Shown: positions 45,921 to 55,230 of the stretch, piece by piece
Layout: each line of letters starts with the position of its first letter
Numbering within the stretch: the stretch's first letter is position 1
Origin: Linnemannia elongata
Lineage: Eukaryota > Mortierellomycota > Mortierellomycetes > Mortierellales > Mortierellaceae
DNA length: 64,000 bases
Assembly (NCBI GenBank): GCA_036320915.1
Contig: JAXBDG010000014.1
Coordinates: 496,001 to 560,000, forward strand
Direction: 5' to 3'
Made by a program: the position numbers and the translations under genes
Notes under the pieces: model-generated
Seen by the model: only the letters and a program-made list of their open reading frames with translations
Told to the model about the DNA's origin: nothing
Database searches by the model: none

Positions 45921-46198
45921 AAGTGGAATACCTGCGCGAAGAGACACAACCAGTGCGAGACGAACAACCAATAAGAAACGACTGGGCGCCAAACAGGGAC
46001 GACAGCTATTTACGAATTGTACTCAAACCGAACGCTAGCAATCTAGAATAGCTCAGACCGCGACAAGTAATTGCTCCAATCGACGATAACGCTCAGAAAC
46101 GAATTCTCTACAAAAGTTGATAAAATATAAATTTAAAAATAAAGAATGGTACCTTGCAACGTGGCTGCGCTCAGATCAGTGACGTGTCCGCCAGCCCC

Positions 46199-46199
<1 letters not shown>

Positions 46200-46229
<30 letters not shown>
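46200..46229. repeat. Homopolymer T tract (30 nt)
   Basis: T run 217-246 bp upstream of the ATG at 46446, in a pyrimidine-rich leader. Confidence 0.9.
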
Positions 46230-46445
46230 CAAGGGGGTCCTTGCGCCCTTCCCTCTTTCTTCTTTTCTCTCTTCACATCCTCTTTTTCCCACACATATCA
46301 ACTCACACACCCAGAACTCCTCGGGACTTCACTCACATACACCACAGTTTCTTCAGGCTCCAAGCACACCACAAACCAACACACCAACTAAACAACACAA
46401 CCCCATCCTCCACCACCACCACCCTTATCGTCCATCCCTCCAAGT

Positions 46446-46742
46446 ATGTCAACAATGTCCGCCCAGTACTACGGTTTCGACCAGCACCTGGAGCGTTACA
46501 TCGCCGCGATGCGAACTCTCGACGCCGAAATTCAAGAGCTCGAAGAGATATACACTGCCTCCGTCGCAACCGGCCAAGAGGACAAAGATCTGGCCAGGCA
46601 ACTCCAGGAACGTCGAGCAAGAGTTCAGTATTATGAACTCGGTATTGAGAGGATTTTGTTTGCCAGGAAGGGTCTCACAGCTACTTTTGCTGTCCCTACT
46701 GCTACTATCGCCTGGCCTGGAGCAACCTCTCAGCCTCAGTGA
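46446..46742 (+). CDS. Small coiled-coil protein, unknown
   Basis: A 98-codon frame with a plausible start (CAAGTATGTC; a second Met follows four codons later). Residues 10-75 are helical with heptad-like spacing (LERYIAAMRTLDAEIQELEE, then LARQLQERRARVQYYELGIE), followed by a short hydrophobic/Pro-Gly tail ending WPGATSQPQ. No signal peptide or known domain. Codon use is similar to nearby genes and the leader is pyrimidine-rich, as for other genes here, which supports it being real. It converges on the F-box gene with 114 bp between stops. Function unknown. Confidence 0.5.
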   Translation: MSTMSAQYYGFDQHLERYIAAMRTLDAEIQELEEIYTASVATGQEDKDLARQLQERRARVQYYELGIERILFARKGLTATFAVPTATIAWPGATSQPQ

Positions 46743-46856
46743 GCAACGTTTTGTCTTGCTCTTTGTATAGAATAAACGTGTGCGTGGATACAGTTGGATA
46801 ATGCCTATATTTGCGTGCGTGTGTGTGTGTTTTATTTTATTGCGTTTGTTGTGTTA

Positions 46857-48566
46857 TTATCGAACACAATCGACACGGAGGGCGGTCATCTTCCTCAAAA
46901 CGGGCAACACGGAGACATGGTCCAAGAACCGCTCAAACAATACATAGTTGGGCTTCAGATACGTCCGGTCCACGGGCACATCCATCGGCACCCTCCACCC
47001 ATGTGCAAACACCCTCCCAGGCTCAAAGCACTCCATCTCCACATCCTTCCCCCGTTCCAGAATCCCAACAACCAACTGCAGTTCCTCGAGTCGATCACAT
47101 CGCCAAGGCTGTTCCATCATCGTCTCTGCGAAATCGGCTTGACTGCTCCTTTGGCGAAAGTCTCGGAATGCAAGGGAGCGGAGGAAAAGGAAGGAGTCGA
47201 CGACTTCTTGGAGGAATTTGGTTTGTGCCCGTCCTGCTGATACTCGATCTGTTAGCAGGGGTGCTGTTGTTGTAGCGGTTGTAGTTGTGGTTGTTGATTG
47301 GGGTCTACCAAAAATGATTGACATCTTAAGGTGCTTGAGTGTGGCGTGATGAGCTCGTGTGGCATGTTGGATCTCCTCTGTTAAGTTGTTGCACTTGTAT
47401 TCTAATTGTGTCAAAGGGCCACAGGCTTCGATGACCTTATGGATCTGGTTCGCCTCGCTGGTCGAGGACAGAAACCTCAACGAATGGATCTTGGGGCAAC
47501 AGGTATACGTGTCAGAACCGTTTTGGCGTTGGAGGAGAAGCATAGTCGCCAGTGGTTCCAAGCTAAGCGACAGGTCTGGAGAGAGGCAAAGCCGTTCCAG
47601 GTTCGGGCACCGTGCAATCAGTTCCTCGATCCTTGGTGTGATCTGTGGCGAAAGGTCCGTCCTGAATTCGACCACATGTGGGAACCAAAGCGGTGCAGTT
47701 GTTGTCGATGGTGTTGTATCCAGAGCATACTCCCCTCGAATATTGATTAGGGTCAAGTGTGTCAACGCACTCGCCACCGGTCTCAAAAACAGCCCCAAAT
47801 CCTGCTCCAACGAAGCCTGGGTGGTAAAGTTGCTGATGCTGAGCTCCTTCAGTCGCAAACATCTCGAAAGTGCAGTGGCGTTGATGGGCTGCAGTTTAGC
47901 CTCATGAGCCGTTAGTCGGACTTTTCTCAGGTGCCGGTTCAGATGGAGGATTCGCGCATAGGCCGGTGGTGGGAACGTGTGTACGACCTTGCCCCATCCT
48001 GATTTCCGAAAAAAGAACACATCCAACTCCACCAGACTCCTGCACTGCTCCTCCTCTTCCTTCTGCTGCTGCTGCTGCGCTGACTCCCTATCATCCTCGT
48101 CCTTTTCCCCTCCATCTGTATCCTCGCTCAACACTTGCCCTTCCTGCACCAGCTTCAAATGTCTCCTCACCTCAACACTTGTCAATGGCATGACCCTCCC
48201 CCGAAAACACCTCAGATGCCGCCGATACCGCACCAAAACCTCCTGCGGAACCCTCCACATAAACCGTTCATCAAAACACCTCCAAAGCACTGGCATCAGA
48301 ATCTCCCTCCAGGTCTTGCAGACCAGACAACAGTTGAGCAAAGTGAGGGGTAAGAATCCTAATCCTGGTTCTGTAGCTTGGAAGAATGTTATGTCGTGGG
48401 GAGGCCGGGGAAAGCCCTGTGAGGTTAAGGAGAAGGAAGAGGAAGAGGAGGAAGAGGAAGAGGAAGAGGAGGGGAGTGGGAGGTTTGTGAAGAGGGGGAT
48501 GTTGAATGCGATTGCGCGTAAGATTTCTGGGATTGCGAGTGCTCGATTTGTCGCGATGGTGGACAT
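46857..48566 (-). CDS. F-box/LRR-type protein
   Basis: Likely substrate-recognition subunit of an SCF (Skp1-Cullin-F-box) ubiquitin ligase. 569 aa from the ATG at 48566; this start is preferred because the frame upstream encodes a Phe/Pro/Ser-rich stretch typical of a translated leader. The F-box-like segment is interrupted: AIPEILRAIAFNI near residue 12, a poly-Ser insertion (about 30-50), then LLNCCLVCKTWREILMPVLW at about 75-100. Irregular Leu-rich repeats follow (LRKVRLTAHEAKLQPINATA; LERLCLSPDLSLSLEPLATM; LRSLAFRDF) to the end, ALRVDCVR. The next gene to the right is a decayed close relative. Acidic Glu/Asp and Gln runs around 185-210 are encoded by simple repeats. Target unknown. Confidence 0.8.
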   Translation of the reverse strand: MSTIATNRALAIPEILRAIAFNIPLFTNLPLPSSSSSSSSSSSSFSLTSQGFPRPPHDITFFQATEPGLGFLPLTLLNCCLVCKTWREILMPVLWRCFDERFMWRVPQEVLVRYRRHLRCFRGRVMPLTSVEVRRHLKLVQEGQVLSEDTDGGEKDEDDRESAQQQQQKEEEEQCRSLVELDVFFFRKSGWGKVVHTFPPPAYARILHLNRHLRKVRLTAHEAKLQPINATALSRCLRLKELSISNFTTQASLEQDLGLFLRPVASALTHLTLINIRGEYALDTTPSTTTAPLWFPHVVEFRTDLSPQITPRIEELIARCPNLERLCLSPDLSLSLEPLATMLLLQRQNGSDTYTCCPKIHSLRFLSSTSEANQIHKVIEACGPLTQLEYKCNNLTEEIQHATRAHHATLKHLKMSIIFGRPQSTTTTTTATTTAPLLTDRVSAGRAQTKFLQEVVDSFLFLRSLAFRDFRQRSSQADFAETMMEQPWRCDRLEELQLVVGILERGKDVEMECFEPGRVFAHGWRVPMDVPVDRTYLKPNYVLFERFLDHVSVLPVLRKMTALRVDCVR

Positions 48567-48782
48567 TTGAGAAAAGAGGGGTGGGAGTGATGGAGGGAAG
48601 AAAGGTGAAATGAATGAAGACAAAAAAAAGGTAGTGAGAGCAAGAGGAAAATAAAGAATCGAAATGTACTGTACTACGTTAGTGAAAGTGTGTGAGCCTC
48701 GGTGGTTGACCATATGGTCCCTCTCAGCGAGCGCGCTCAGACCTCTTTACTCAGGAGAGCGATAACGACATTGTATTCTTAT

Positions 48783-49276
48783 CTACAATCGCTTGTTAAT
48801 GTTGCGGACACATGTCACCCTTACCGCCATCATGGTCCCAAGGCGGGGCAAGGGCGACACATGGCGAATAAACCGCCTCAGCAACCCATAATCTGTAACT
48901 GGACAGGTGGTTAGTCGCTCCAGGCGTGGGCACCGTGTAAGCAACTCTTGCAAGCCCAGAAACTTAGAAGATTCGCCGTCGTCTCTGGCCTCCACTGTGA
49001 AGTCGGTGACTTGTCCACTGCAGTATTGAAAGAGTGACCGATATTGAACAATGATGAGACGAGGGGCGAGGCCCATAAGCCTGCCGTCGTAGCAGCGCCA
49101 AAGGACCGGCAGTAGAATCGCACACCAGGATTTGGATACGAGACAACAATTGAGCAGAGTTTGAGGCAAGTAAGACTTCTTTTTGGCGAGCGTTCTGGAG
49201 GGGGGATCGAATAAAAGTATGTTGCGTCCCATAGGCGCGTAATCTCGGCCATCTCGAGTGCTCTTGCCGTCACCAT
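48783..49276 (-). pseudogene. Truncated, frameshifted F-box gene related to the neighbour
   Basis: The minus-strand ATG at 49276 opens MVTARALEMAEITR, comparable to the neighbour's TNRALAIPEILRAI. The frame then loses similarity and the F-box core continues in another frame as LLNCCLVSKSWCAILLPVLW RCYDGRLM. That matches the neighbour's LLNCCLVCKTWREILMPVLW RCFDERFM. After a short linker it jumps to the C-terminal part (LLTRCPRLERLTT, VSPLPRLGTMMAVRVTCVR), so most of the LRR region is missing. One frameshift and a large internal deletion mark it as a pseudogene of a tandem duplicate. It lies about 220 bp from the intact copy on the same strand. Confidence 0.75.
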
Positions 49277-49611
49277 TGTCTGATGAGGGGTATGTGTTGT
49301 GAAGAGTGCAAGATGCATGAATGCGGCGATAAGTCCTTTTCCTTGTTGATGCATCATACATTGAATTATAATGATCAGCGGTGGGGGCACATTTGAAGAG
49401 ATGAGCGACTTTGTGCACAAAAGTTTCTCTTATTGTTCAACTGAAGATAGAAAAGCAGAACGCTTGAGCAAAGGGCAATAGAACGAAAAGGTGTCTTATT
49501 ACGTGCGAGCGGCAGATGTACTTTTTCAGGAAAGCGGAACAGTATGTATGTGTCACGAAAATGTCACGAAAAAAACCAGGATGGTTCAAACAAAGGAACG
49601 GGTGACAGGGG

Positions 49612-50304
49612 CTATTGCTGATTCGGGGCAGTGTCTGGTCCAAGCTCGGCCTGCATATGGATAAAGTCCAACAGTGCAGTCTCGTACTTGCGCATAAGTT
49701 GACGACAGGCAATAAGACCAGGCGAGTCTTGTTTATGGCCCCACCCCAGAAACTCTTGCTCCTCCTCGTCCAAGATGTTGAGCTTGCGTTTGTATCGTTG
49801 TGACATGTCGCAGGGCGAAATCATGACTCGATTGCCAGCTTGGTTATTAGTTGTCCTTGTTAGCATCGCTGTTGCTTTCATTGCTGCTGTTGGTGCCGAT
49901 GTTGGTGCCGGTGTTGTTGGTGTTGATGGTGCTGCTGTTGCTACTTCTGTAACACTGACACGTCGCTTCTTGGGTATGGCGTTGTCCTCAGATGTACTAT
50001 CACCACTACTACTGCTGTTGTTGCAGCTGGCACCATTAGGTTCTTGTGGGTCGTGGTGGTGGTGTTGATCGACAAGGGCTTGCTTGTTGGGGACCAAGGG
50101 ATACAAGGACTGGAGGGATAACTCGTATTCGAGGATGGTGTGACGGACTTTGTAGAGACACTCGGTATCGCGCTGGTGGTTGATGGTCGAGGAGATGTGT
50201 GGGGTTTTGAGGTTGAGGAGAAGGTGGGCTTCTTCAGAGTCGAGGAGGGCCAGTCTTCGGAGAGAACGGTTTGTGTAGTAAGTTGTGTGGTCCGAGTCGA
50301 CCAT
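49612..50304 (-). CDS. Unknown protein with an internally duplicated motif
   Basis: 230 aa from the ATG at 50304. An earlier in-frame start would add ten residues. Two similar segments flank a disordered Ser/Thr/Pro/Ala-rich centre. The first reads RRLALLDSEEAHLLLNLK ... YKVRHTILEYELSLQSL; the second RKLNILDEEEQEFLGWGHKQ ... CRQLMRKYETALLDFIHMQ. Both have a basic-hydrophobic helix with ILD(S/E)EE, a short variable link, then a second amphipathic helix starting at a basic residue and ending around an aromatic/acidic LxxY/FxxxL pattern. KKRR before the second copy could be a nuclear signal. I do not recognise the family. It is transcribed divergently from the F-box gene at 50920. Confidence 0.7.
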   Translation of the reverse strand: MVDSDHTTYYTNRSLRRLALLDSEEAHLLLNLKTPHISSTINHQRDTECLYKVRHTILEYELSLQSLYPLVPNKQALVDQHHHHDPQEPNGASCNNSSSSGDSTSEDNAIPKKRRVSVTEVATAAPSTPTTPAPTSAPTAAMKATAMLTRTTNNQAGNRVMISPCDMSQRYKRKLNILDEEEQEFLGWGHKQDSPGLIACRQLMRKYETALLDFIHMQAELGPDTAPNQQ

Positions 50305-50919
50305 ATTGAATTTTGTTTGTTTGTTGTCGAGCAAAGTTCTGATCTGCTATAGTGGTTTAGTGGGTAGGTAAGAGAACACATGCCTCGAAAGGAAGGCTTC
50401 CCTGTTGTGTTTGTTGTCCTGATGTTTCTTGGGTATTGTTGTTATTCGATAGTTGTGGGTAAAGAAAAGAAAAGCAAAAAAGAAGGAAAAAGGGTCTCCT
50501 CTTTTGTTTCGTGGTGACGACCAAAGTCTAAAAAAAAAAAAAAAAAAAAAAAATTGTGATGGCCACCATGCATTGGACGACTGTCTTTTTGTTTGTTAAA
50601 TGTGTGAACGACGCGAGAACTTCGTGTGAGCATGGGTAAACCTTTTGATATTTTTGGTAAGGCATGTTCGCCCCTTTGTCTCTGGTGTCCTTGTCAGCAT
50701 TTGTTTATTCCTTTTTGTTTCGTTTTGTGTTGCTTGTCTTGTTCAGTCCAAACCCCTTCCCCTCTCAAAACCCCCTACCCTTCGCACTTGTTTCTTTCTT
50801 CTTTTTTTACTCTTATACCGTTCCCCTCTTCTTCCTTCTTCCTCCTCCTCCTTTCTTTTACTTGCTCTGCTCCTCTTCTTACACCTCCTCACTTACCCAA
50901 TCATAAAAAGAGTAGACCA
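50305..50919. other. Divergent promoter region
   Basis: Between the divergent genes starting at 50304 (-) and 50920 (+). Holds a 24-nt A run (50530-50553) and pyrimidine-rich leader sequence before 50920. The open frame extending left from 50920 encodes only Phe/Ser/Pro-rich leader-type sequence. Confidence 0.6.
50530..50553. repeat. Homopolymer A tract (24 nt)
   Basis: A run in the shared divergent promoter. Confidence 0.85.
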
Positions 50920-53031
50920 ATGCAACAGCCTTTGTCGCTGCCACCCAAAACAGCCAACCTCTCTAATGTCATCAGTCAGAGCCATAACCACCTCCATGCT
51001 TTTCACATACCTGAAATAACCTCCATCATCGTCTCTTTTCTCACCCAGCTCGACATCATCCACTGCAGAGGCGTCTCGCACGAATGGCGCCGGCTCTTCT
51101 CACCTTTCCTCAAACTACACGGTCTCTACCGCAACCATAACCCCGTCCTCAAGACACTCTTTGAGGGACAACTCCAATATCTCGGTCCCTTTGTCTACTC
51201 CCTCAAACAAGTCATCCCTATCCCACAAGACCTCGAGGTCATCCGGCAGACATGCCCAAGGCTAGGTCATGTCGGTCTCTACGTGCAGCGGAAACAATCG
51301 ATGCACCTCAAGGCATTGGTCAAGTTCCTGGAGAGTATGCACGTCCTGGAGAGCATTGCCCTCTATTCCTTCGATGACAGCGTGGTCGCAACACTGCTGC
51401 AGAGCCTGGCTACCTACCAACATCAACAACCACCAGCCTCTGCGAAAACATCGACCGCCTTCTCGCCGTCAGCTGCATCAATGTCGTCATTCCATGCACT
51501 CAGGAAGCTGGAGATTGGAAACGCCGCGCACAGTCTCAAGTTTGCACGGATCCAATGGGAACAGGTCATGCTTGTCCTTCTCAAACATCCAGAGATGAAC
51601 TCCCTCACGCTCAGGGACGCGCACCTGTGTTGGTATCATGACCACGAGGACCTCTCCACCGAGGATTGGTCGCGCAATGTCCTCGTCCGAGCGGTGTTTG
51701 GAGCAGAGACCCAGCGGCAGTGGAATGGACTCTTGGACAAACTTGGGTCTTGGCGACTGGGTAGCAGCAGGGCAAACCTGTCTCCTGAACTGAGGGGTCT
51801 ACGTAAGAGTGGATGTAGGTCTGGATCTAGCACGACGGCGAATAATGATGCAATAACCCCTGTTCAGTTCAGCAAGGTGACTCACCTAGTTCTGGATGGC
51901 ATGCGGATTTCAGAGGACTTGCTCAGCTATATCCTCAATCATTGTCCAGCACTCGAGTCTCTGGAGCTTTTGTTGGCAGGATCAACCCTCTCCTCTCAGT
52001 TCTGGGCTCGATGGATCCATAATTGCCCCCGGCTCGAGTCTGTCAAGATCAAGAGTTCTTCGGGCAGTGTCAACATTGATATACCCAACTTTTGGAGTCT
52101 AGCACCAACAACCTTGACGACATTTCAATTTGCTTCGGACAGTCGGCAATCGACTTTTCCCGAGTTTTCTCCCTCACCTAGTTTTGCCAACCTTGTGGAG
52201 CTTTCAAAGGACCGTTGTCATGGATCTACACTTGTGACACTCGAGCTTAACATTGGACTTCGGGTTGCCGACCACGGACTGCCCTACATTATGACTAATT
52301 GTCGATCGTTGAAGAGCCTGGTTATCGGGATCCAATATTTTGCGGACTGGGAGCTTGTGAATGATGGTCTTAGCAGCGGCGGTAATCCTGTCACCCCCGC
52401 AACAGCCACGCAACTGAGGTCATTCCCTCCATGGTCATGTGGAAAGACGCTAAAGAATTTGGAGCTGCGAGTGTTTTATCTCCCACAGGATCTGCAGTTT
52501 GATGAGCGGATCCACATGTTCATGAGACGATTGGACGACCTGAGAGTTCTGGAGAGTCTGAGCTTGCCATTGAAGCTACTGAGCGATCTTTCCGAGAGTC
52601 AGCATGAGGATTATTCGGGATTCAACTTGGGAGTGCTGGAGCATTTGGAACAGCAGGCTTTGTTGAACGAACAGTTCCCTACACAGGCGACCATCTCGGT
52701 GCCTGCGCAGGATCCGAGTCTCGGTGGAAGCATAGCGGCGCAAACTCAACTTCAGCAACAGGCAGGAACCTACCGCAACGTGCTTCCCCAAATGCCGTCG
52801 GTACAGGAAGTGATACTGTCGTCGAGTGGTTCATTCCGGTTGCAGATCCGTATGCGGCACTTGCACATCTTGATGGACGCGTTGTCAGGACTGAAGACAG
52901 TATGGGCGGCGCCAGGACTGTGCGGACTGGACCCATTGCCCTGGTTCAAGCAGCTGCATGATAGGTTCCAGGCCCAGTATGGTTCACGCGGCGTCGCCCT
53001 TCACCTTGGCAGCCCTGCCTGGGGTGAGTAA
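50920..53031 (+). CDS. F-box/LRR protein
   Basis: Candidate SCF ubiquitin-ligase specificity subunit, 703 aa from the ATG at 50920. This ATG is chosen because the sequence before it, though open, is a pyrimidine-rich leader translated into Phe/Ser/Leu runs. The F-box is at about 30-75: FHIPEITSIIVSFLTQLDII then CRGVSHEWRRLFSPFLKLHG. A long Leu-rich region follows with irregular LRRs (CPRLGHVGLYVQ; CPALESLELLLAG; CPRLESVKIKSS; CRSLKSLVIGI), separated by Ser-rich loops. No introns are needed. It is not closely similar in sequence to the F-box gene at 46857, so it belongs to the expanded family rather than being a recent copy. Target unknown. Confidence 0.82.
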   Translation: MQQPLSLPPKTANLSNVISQSHNHLHAFHIPEITSIIVSFLTQLDIIHCRGVSHEWRRLFSPFLKLHGLYRNHNPVLKTLFEGQLQYLGPFVYSLKQVIPIPQDLEVIRQTCPRLGHVGLYVQRKQSMHLKALVKFLESMHVLESIALYSFDDSVVATLLQSLATYQHQQPPASAKTSTAFSPSAASMSSFHALRKLEIGNAAHSLKFARIQWEQVMLVLLKHPEMNSLTLRDAHLCWYHDHEDLSTEDWSRNVLVRAVFGAETQRQWNGLLDKLGSWRLGSSRANLSPELRGLRKSGCRSGSSTTANNDAITPVQFSKVTHLVLDGMRISEDLLSYILNHCPALESLELLLAGSTLSSQFWARWIHNCPRLESVKIKSSSGSVNIDIPNFWSLAPTTLTTFQFASDSRQSTFPEFSPSPSFANLVELSKDRCHGSTLVTLELNIGLRVADHGLPYIMTNCRSLKSLVIGIQYFADWELVNDGLSSGGNPVTPATATQLRSFPPWSCGKTLKNLELRVFYLPQDLQFDERIHMFMRRLDDLRVLESLSLPLKLLSDLSESQHEDYSGFNLGVLEHLEQQALLNEQFPTQATISVPAQDPSLGGSIAAQTQLQQQAGTYRNVLPQMPSVQEVILSSSGSFRLQIRMRHLHILMDALSGLKTVWAAPGLCGLDPLPWFKQLHDRFQAQYGSRGVALHLGSPAWGE

Positions 53032-53229
53032 TCAATCATCAAGGAATTCAATGTTCAAATAAATGATTTTTTACTTTGTTTGTGACGGACACGTTTTCAT
53101 GTTTGTGGAACGAAGCAGTTAAGTTCGAACGAGGAAGGTAAAAAAAGTGACACAAAATACCATTTGACTTTCTTTTCACACTCCAATTAACCAACTTTCG
53201 GCACCATAACCATTGCCGTATAAACAAGC

Positions 53230-55098
53230 ATGCGAGCTTCATCGTCACCAACAACCTTGCAGCAGCATCATGCCACAGGCACAGTGTCAACAACAACTAA
53301 GACAACAGCAACAACAAAGGCGTTACAGATGCCAGAACTACTCCTCCACATCGGATTACACCTCAAGGTCCCCATTCTGGCTCGCTGCATCCGAGTCTGC
53401 AAAACCTGGCATCACCTCTTTGAGCCCCTCCTTTGGCAAACTTTCGAGTTTCCGGCCTCCGAACCTGTGTTTGGCTCGTCTATAACAAAACTACAACCGA
53501 GTCCAGATCAGGTCCGCAGGATGGCGTCGCGGATTCAGAGATTAATGTTTTATAAGAATCCTACGTCTAGGTTCACTTCGTTTGAGTACCTCATCACCGA
53601 ATTGCTAATCCCCGACAACAACGACGACGAATGCGACAGCGCAGAACGAACAAAGAATCGAGGCCAATTGACCTGTCTAGACGTGTATTTCATGATCCCC
53701 ACCGTGGACACGCTCCTGCGACAGAACCAAGGGTCGTTGAGGCAATTGCGGATCACGTCGAATATGTATCGCCCGGATGCTGCATATTTGGCAAGAGAGG
53801 TGTTGACAGAGAGGATTTTGGGGATGTATCGGTTAGAGGAGTTGTCGTTGATTAAGTTTCATATCCCGAAGGGACCTCAGGGGAAGGCGTTTCTGGAGAC
53901 TTGTCGACGGTTGAAGAGTTTGGAGTTGGGGATTGTAAAACTTGATGCTCTTGTTCCGAGTCAGGAAGCACAGGGACAAGGACAAGGAGATGGCGGCAGC
54001 AACAACTACGACAACGAAAGAGAACCGTTCGTGCTTCCAAGACTACGGAAGCTCACACTGGACCGGGTTCTGGCGGAGGGTCAGGAGCAGATGAACCTTT
54101 GGAAGGCGGGTACACATGTCGAGGATCTTACCTGGGTTTGGACACAACAGCCATCTACTTTGGATTTCCCGATCGCTGAGGTGTGTGGACACCTTGCCAG
54201 ACCTTCGTCCCTGTCGATGGTCCAGTCTCTTGCCCGCTTGGAACTCAGTGGCAAGACAGTCACCGACAAGGAGTTTTCGCGATTGTTGGAGTTGCTTCCT
54301 AACCTACAGGGTTTGGTCGTCAACGGTACGCGATTTGGACCCCTTGCCCTGACGACCCTTCTTGGAGATGGTGTCGAGAGTAGTGGGTCAAGGACAGGAC
54401 GAAGAGGAAGGGCGCATGGGTGGAGGGAGTTATCATTCGTCAATTGTATGTGGCTGACGGGATGGGACACACAGAAGATCCTTACGTCCTGTTCGTCGCT
54501 CGAGATCTTTGCTGGCAGTCCAATCTACATCTCCCAGACGACCTCCCACCAAACTCTTTTCTCTACTATCAATTTCAACACACCGTCGGAGTCGCTCAGT
54601 TCTAGTCAGGAGGTTCCGCTACAGGATCGACCATGGGTGTGCTCAGGTCTAAAACACCTAGACGTCCGGTTCTTGCTCTGCACCGAGAATGAGCCCCGGA
54701 CAAGCACTGTGCCTGATCGAGACTCTGACACGATGCGCCTCCGAAGAGGAATCATCTATGATCGCCTGGCCAGCCTAACAAGACTCCAGTTTCTTTCCTG
54801 CAGCAACCATGACGGTATTCTCCCCAGCTCGGCTGTGATCCGCTTTGAAGAAGAGTCAGGGATACGAAGGGCGTACGGGTTGGATTTTAGTTTGAAGTAT
54901 GGACTGGCGAAGTTGGCACAGTTGAAGAGGTTGCGGGAGCTGAGGTTGTATCGATTGGACAATGAATTGTGTATGGGGAAGGAGGAGTTTCGGTGGTTAG
55001 AAGGCCAGTTTCTGGAATTGGTTGCTGTCCTTGGGCCATTTGATAGGGGAGTCTTGGAAGGAGGAGAGGAGTATAGGTTTTATCTTGGGCGAGGGTAG
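53230..55098 (+). CDS. F-box/LRR protein
   Basis: Third intact F-box gene, 622 aa, 198 bp downstream of and co-directional with the previous one. The first ~30 residues are Thr/Ser-rich. The F-box follows at about 33-75: MPELLLHIGLHLKVPILARC, IRVCKTWHHLFEPLLW. The rest is a Leu-rich solenoid with irregular repeats (CRRLKSLELGIVKLD; LPRLRKLTLDRVL; LPNLQGLVVNG; LKHLDVRFLL; LKRLRELRLYRLD). The ending KFRWLEGQFLELV-type segment with FRWLEGQF is common in such proteins. Single exon. Presumed SCF adaptor; substrate unknown. Close spacing with its neighbour suggests an old tandem arrangement. Confidence 0.82.
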   Translation: MRASSSPTTLQQHHATGTVSTTTKTTATTKALQMPELLLHIGLHLKVPILARCIRVCKTWHHLFEPLLWQTFEFPASEPVFGSSITKLQPSPDQVRRMASRIQRLMFYKNPTSRFTSFEYLITELLIPDNNDDECDSAERTKNRGQLTCLDVYFMIPTVDTLLRQNQGSLRQLRITSNMYRPDAAYLAREVLTERILGMYRLEELSLIKFHIPKGPQGKAFLETCRRLKSLELGIVKLDALVPSQEAQGQGQGDGGSNNYDNEREPFVLPRLRKLTLDRVLAEGQEQMNLWKAGTHVEDLTWVWTQQPSTLDFPIAEVCGHLARPSSLSMVQSLARLELSGKTVTDKEFSRLLELLPNLQGLVVNGTRFGPLALTTLLGDGVESSGSRTGRRGRAHGWRELSFVNCMWLTGWDTQKILTSCSSLEIFAGSPIYISQTTSHQTLFSTINFNTPSESLSSSQEVPLQDRPWVCSGLKHLDVRFLLCTENEPRTSTVPDRDSDTMRLRRGIIYDRLASLTRLQFLSCSNHDGILPSSAVIRFEEESGIRRAYGLDFSLKYGLAKLAQLKRLRELRLYRLDNELCMGKEEFRWLEGQFLELVAVLGPFDRGVLEGGEEYRFYLGRG

Positions 55099-55230
55099 AA
55101 TGGGGGTAGTAAGTAGGATAGACGCAACATTAAACGCAACAGGAAACATTAAACACTCGTAATGGCCTAGCTAAAATGAACTAGACCCACTGGGGAACCA
55201 CTATTGGTTGCATAGGGTACAAAGGATGAT

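Larger units (their letters stand above)
44774..46445. other. Intergenic region with protein-like fragments
   Basis: Contains the LTV1 promoter, a 30-nt T run (46200-46229) in the leader of the next gene, and two protein-like stretches. One is on the plus strand at 45642-45920 (see its entry). The other is minus-strand 45091-45180: ATAYELVPETPPPPGAPGF and a few more residues before a stop, with no start codon in frame, so at best an orphan exon. Confidence 0.5.

Noticed and set aside
50626..50919. Hydrophobic N-terminal extension of the F-box protein
   Set aside because: Looks like a signal or membrane segment, but it is pyrimidine-rich leader DNA; F-box proteins start shortly before the F-box, as from 50920.
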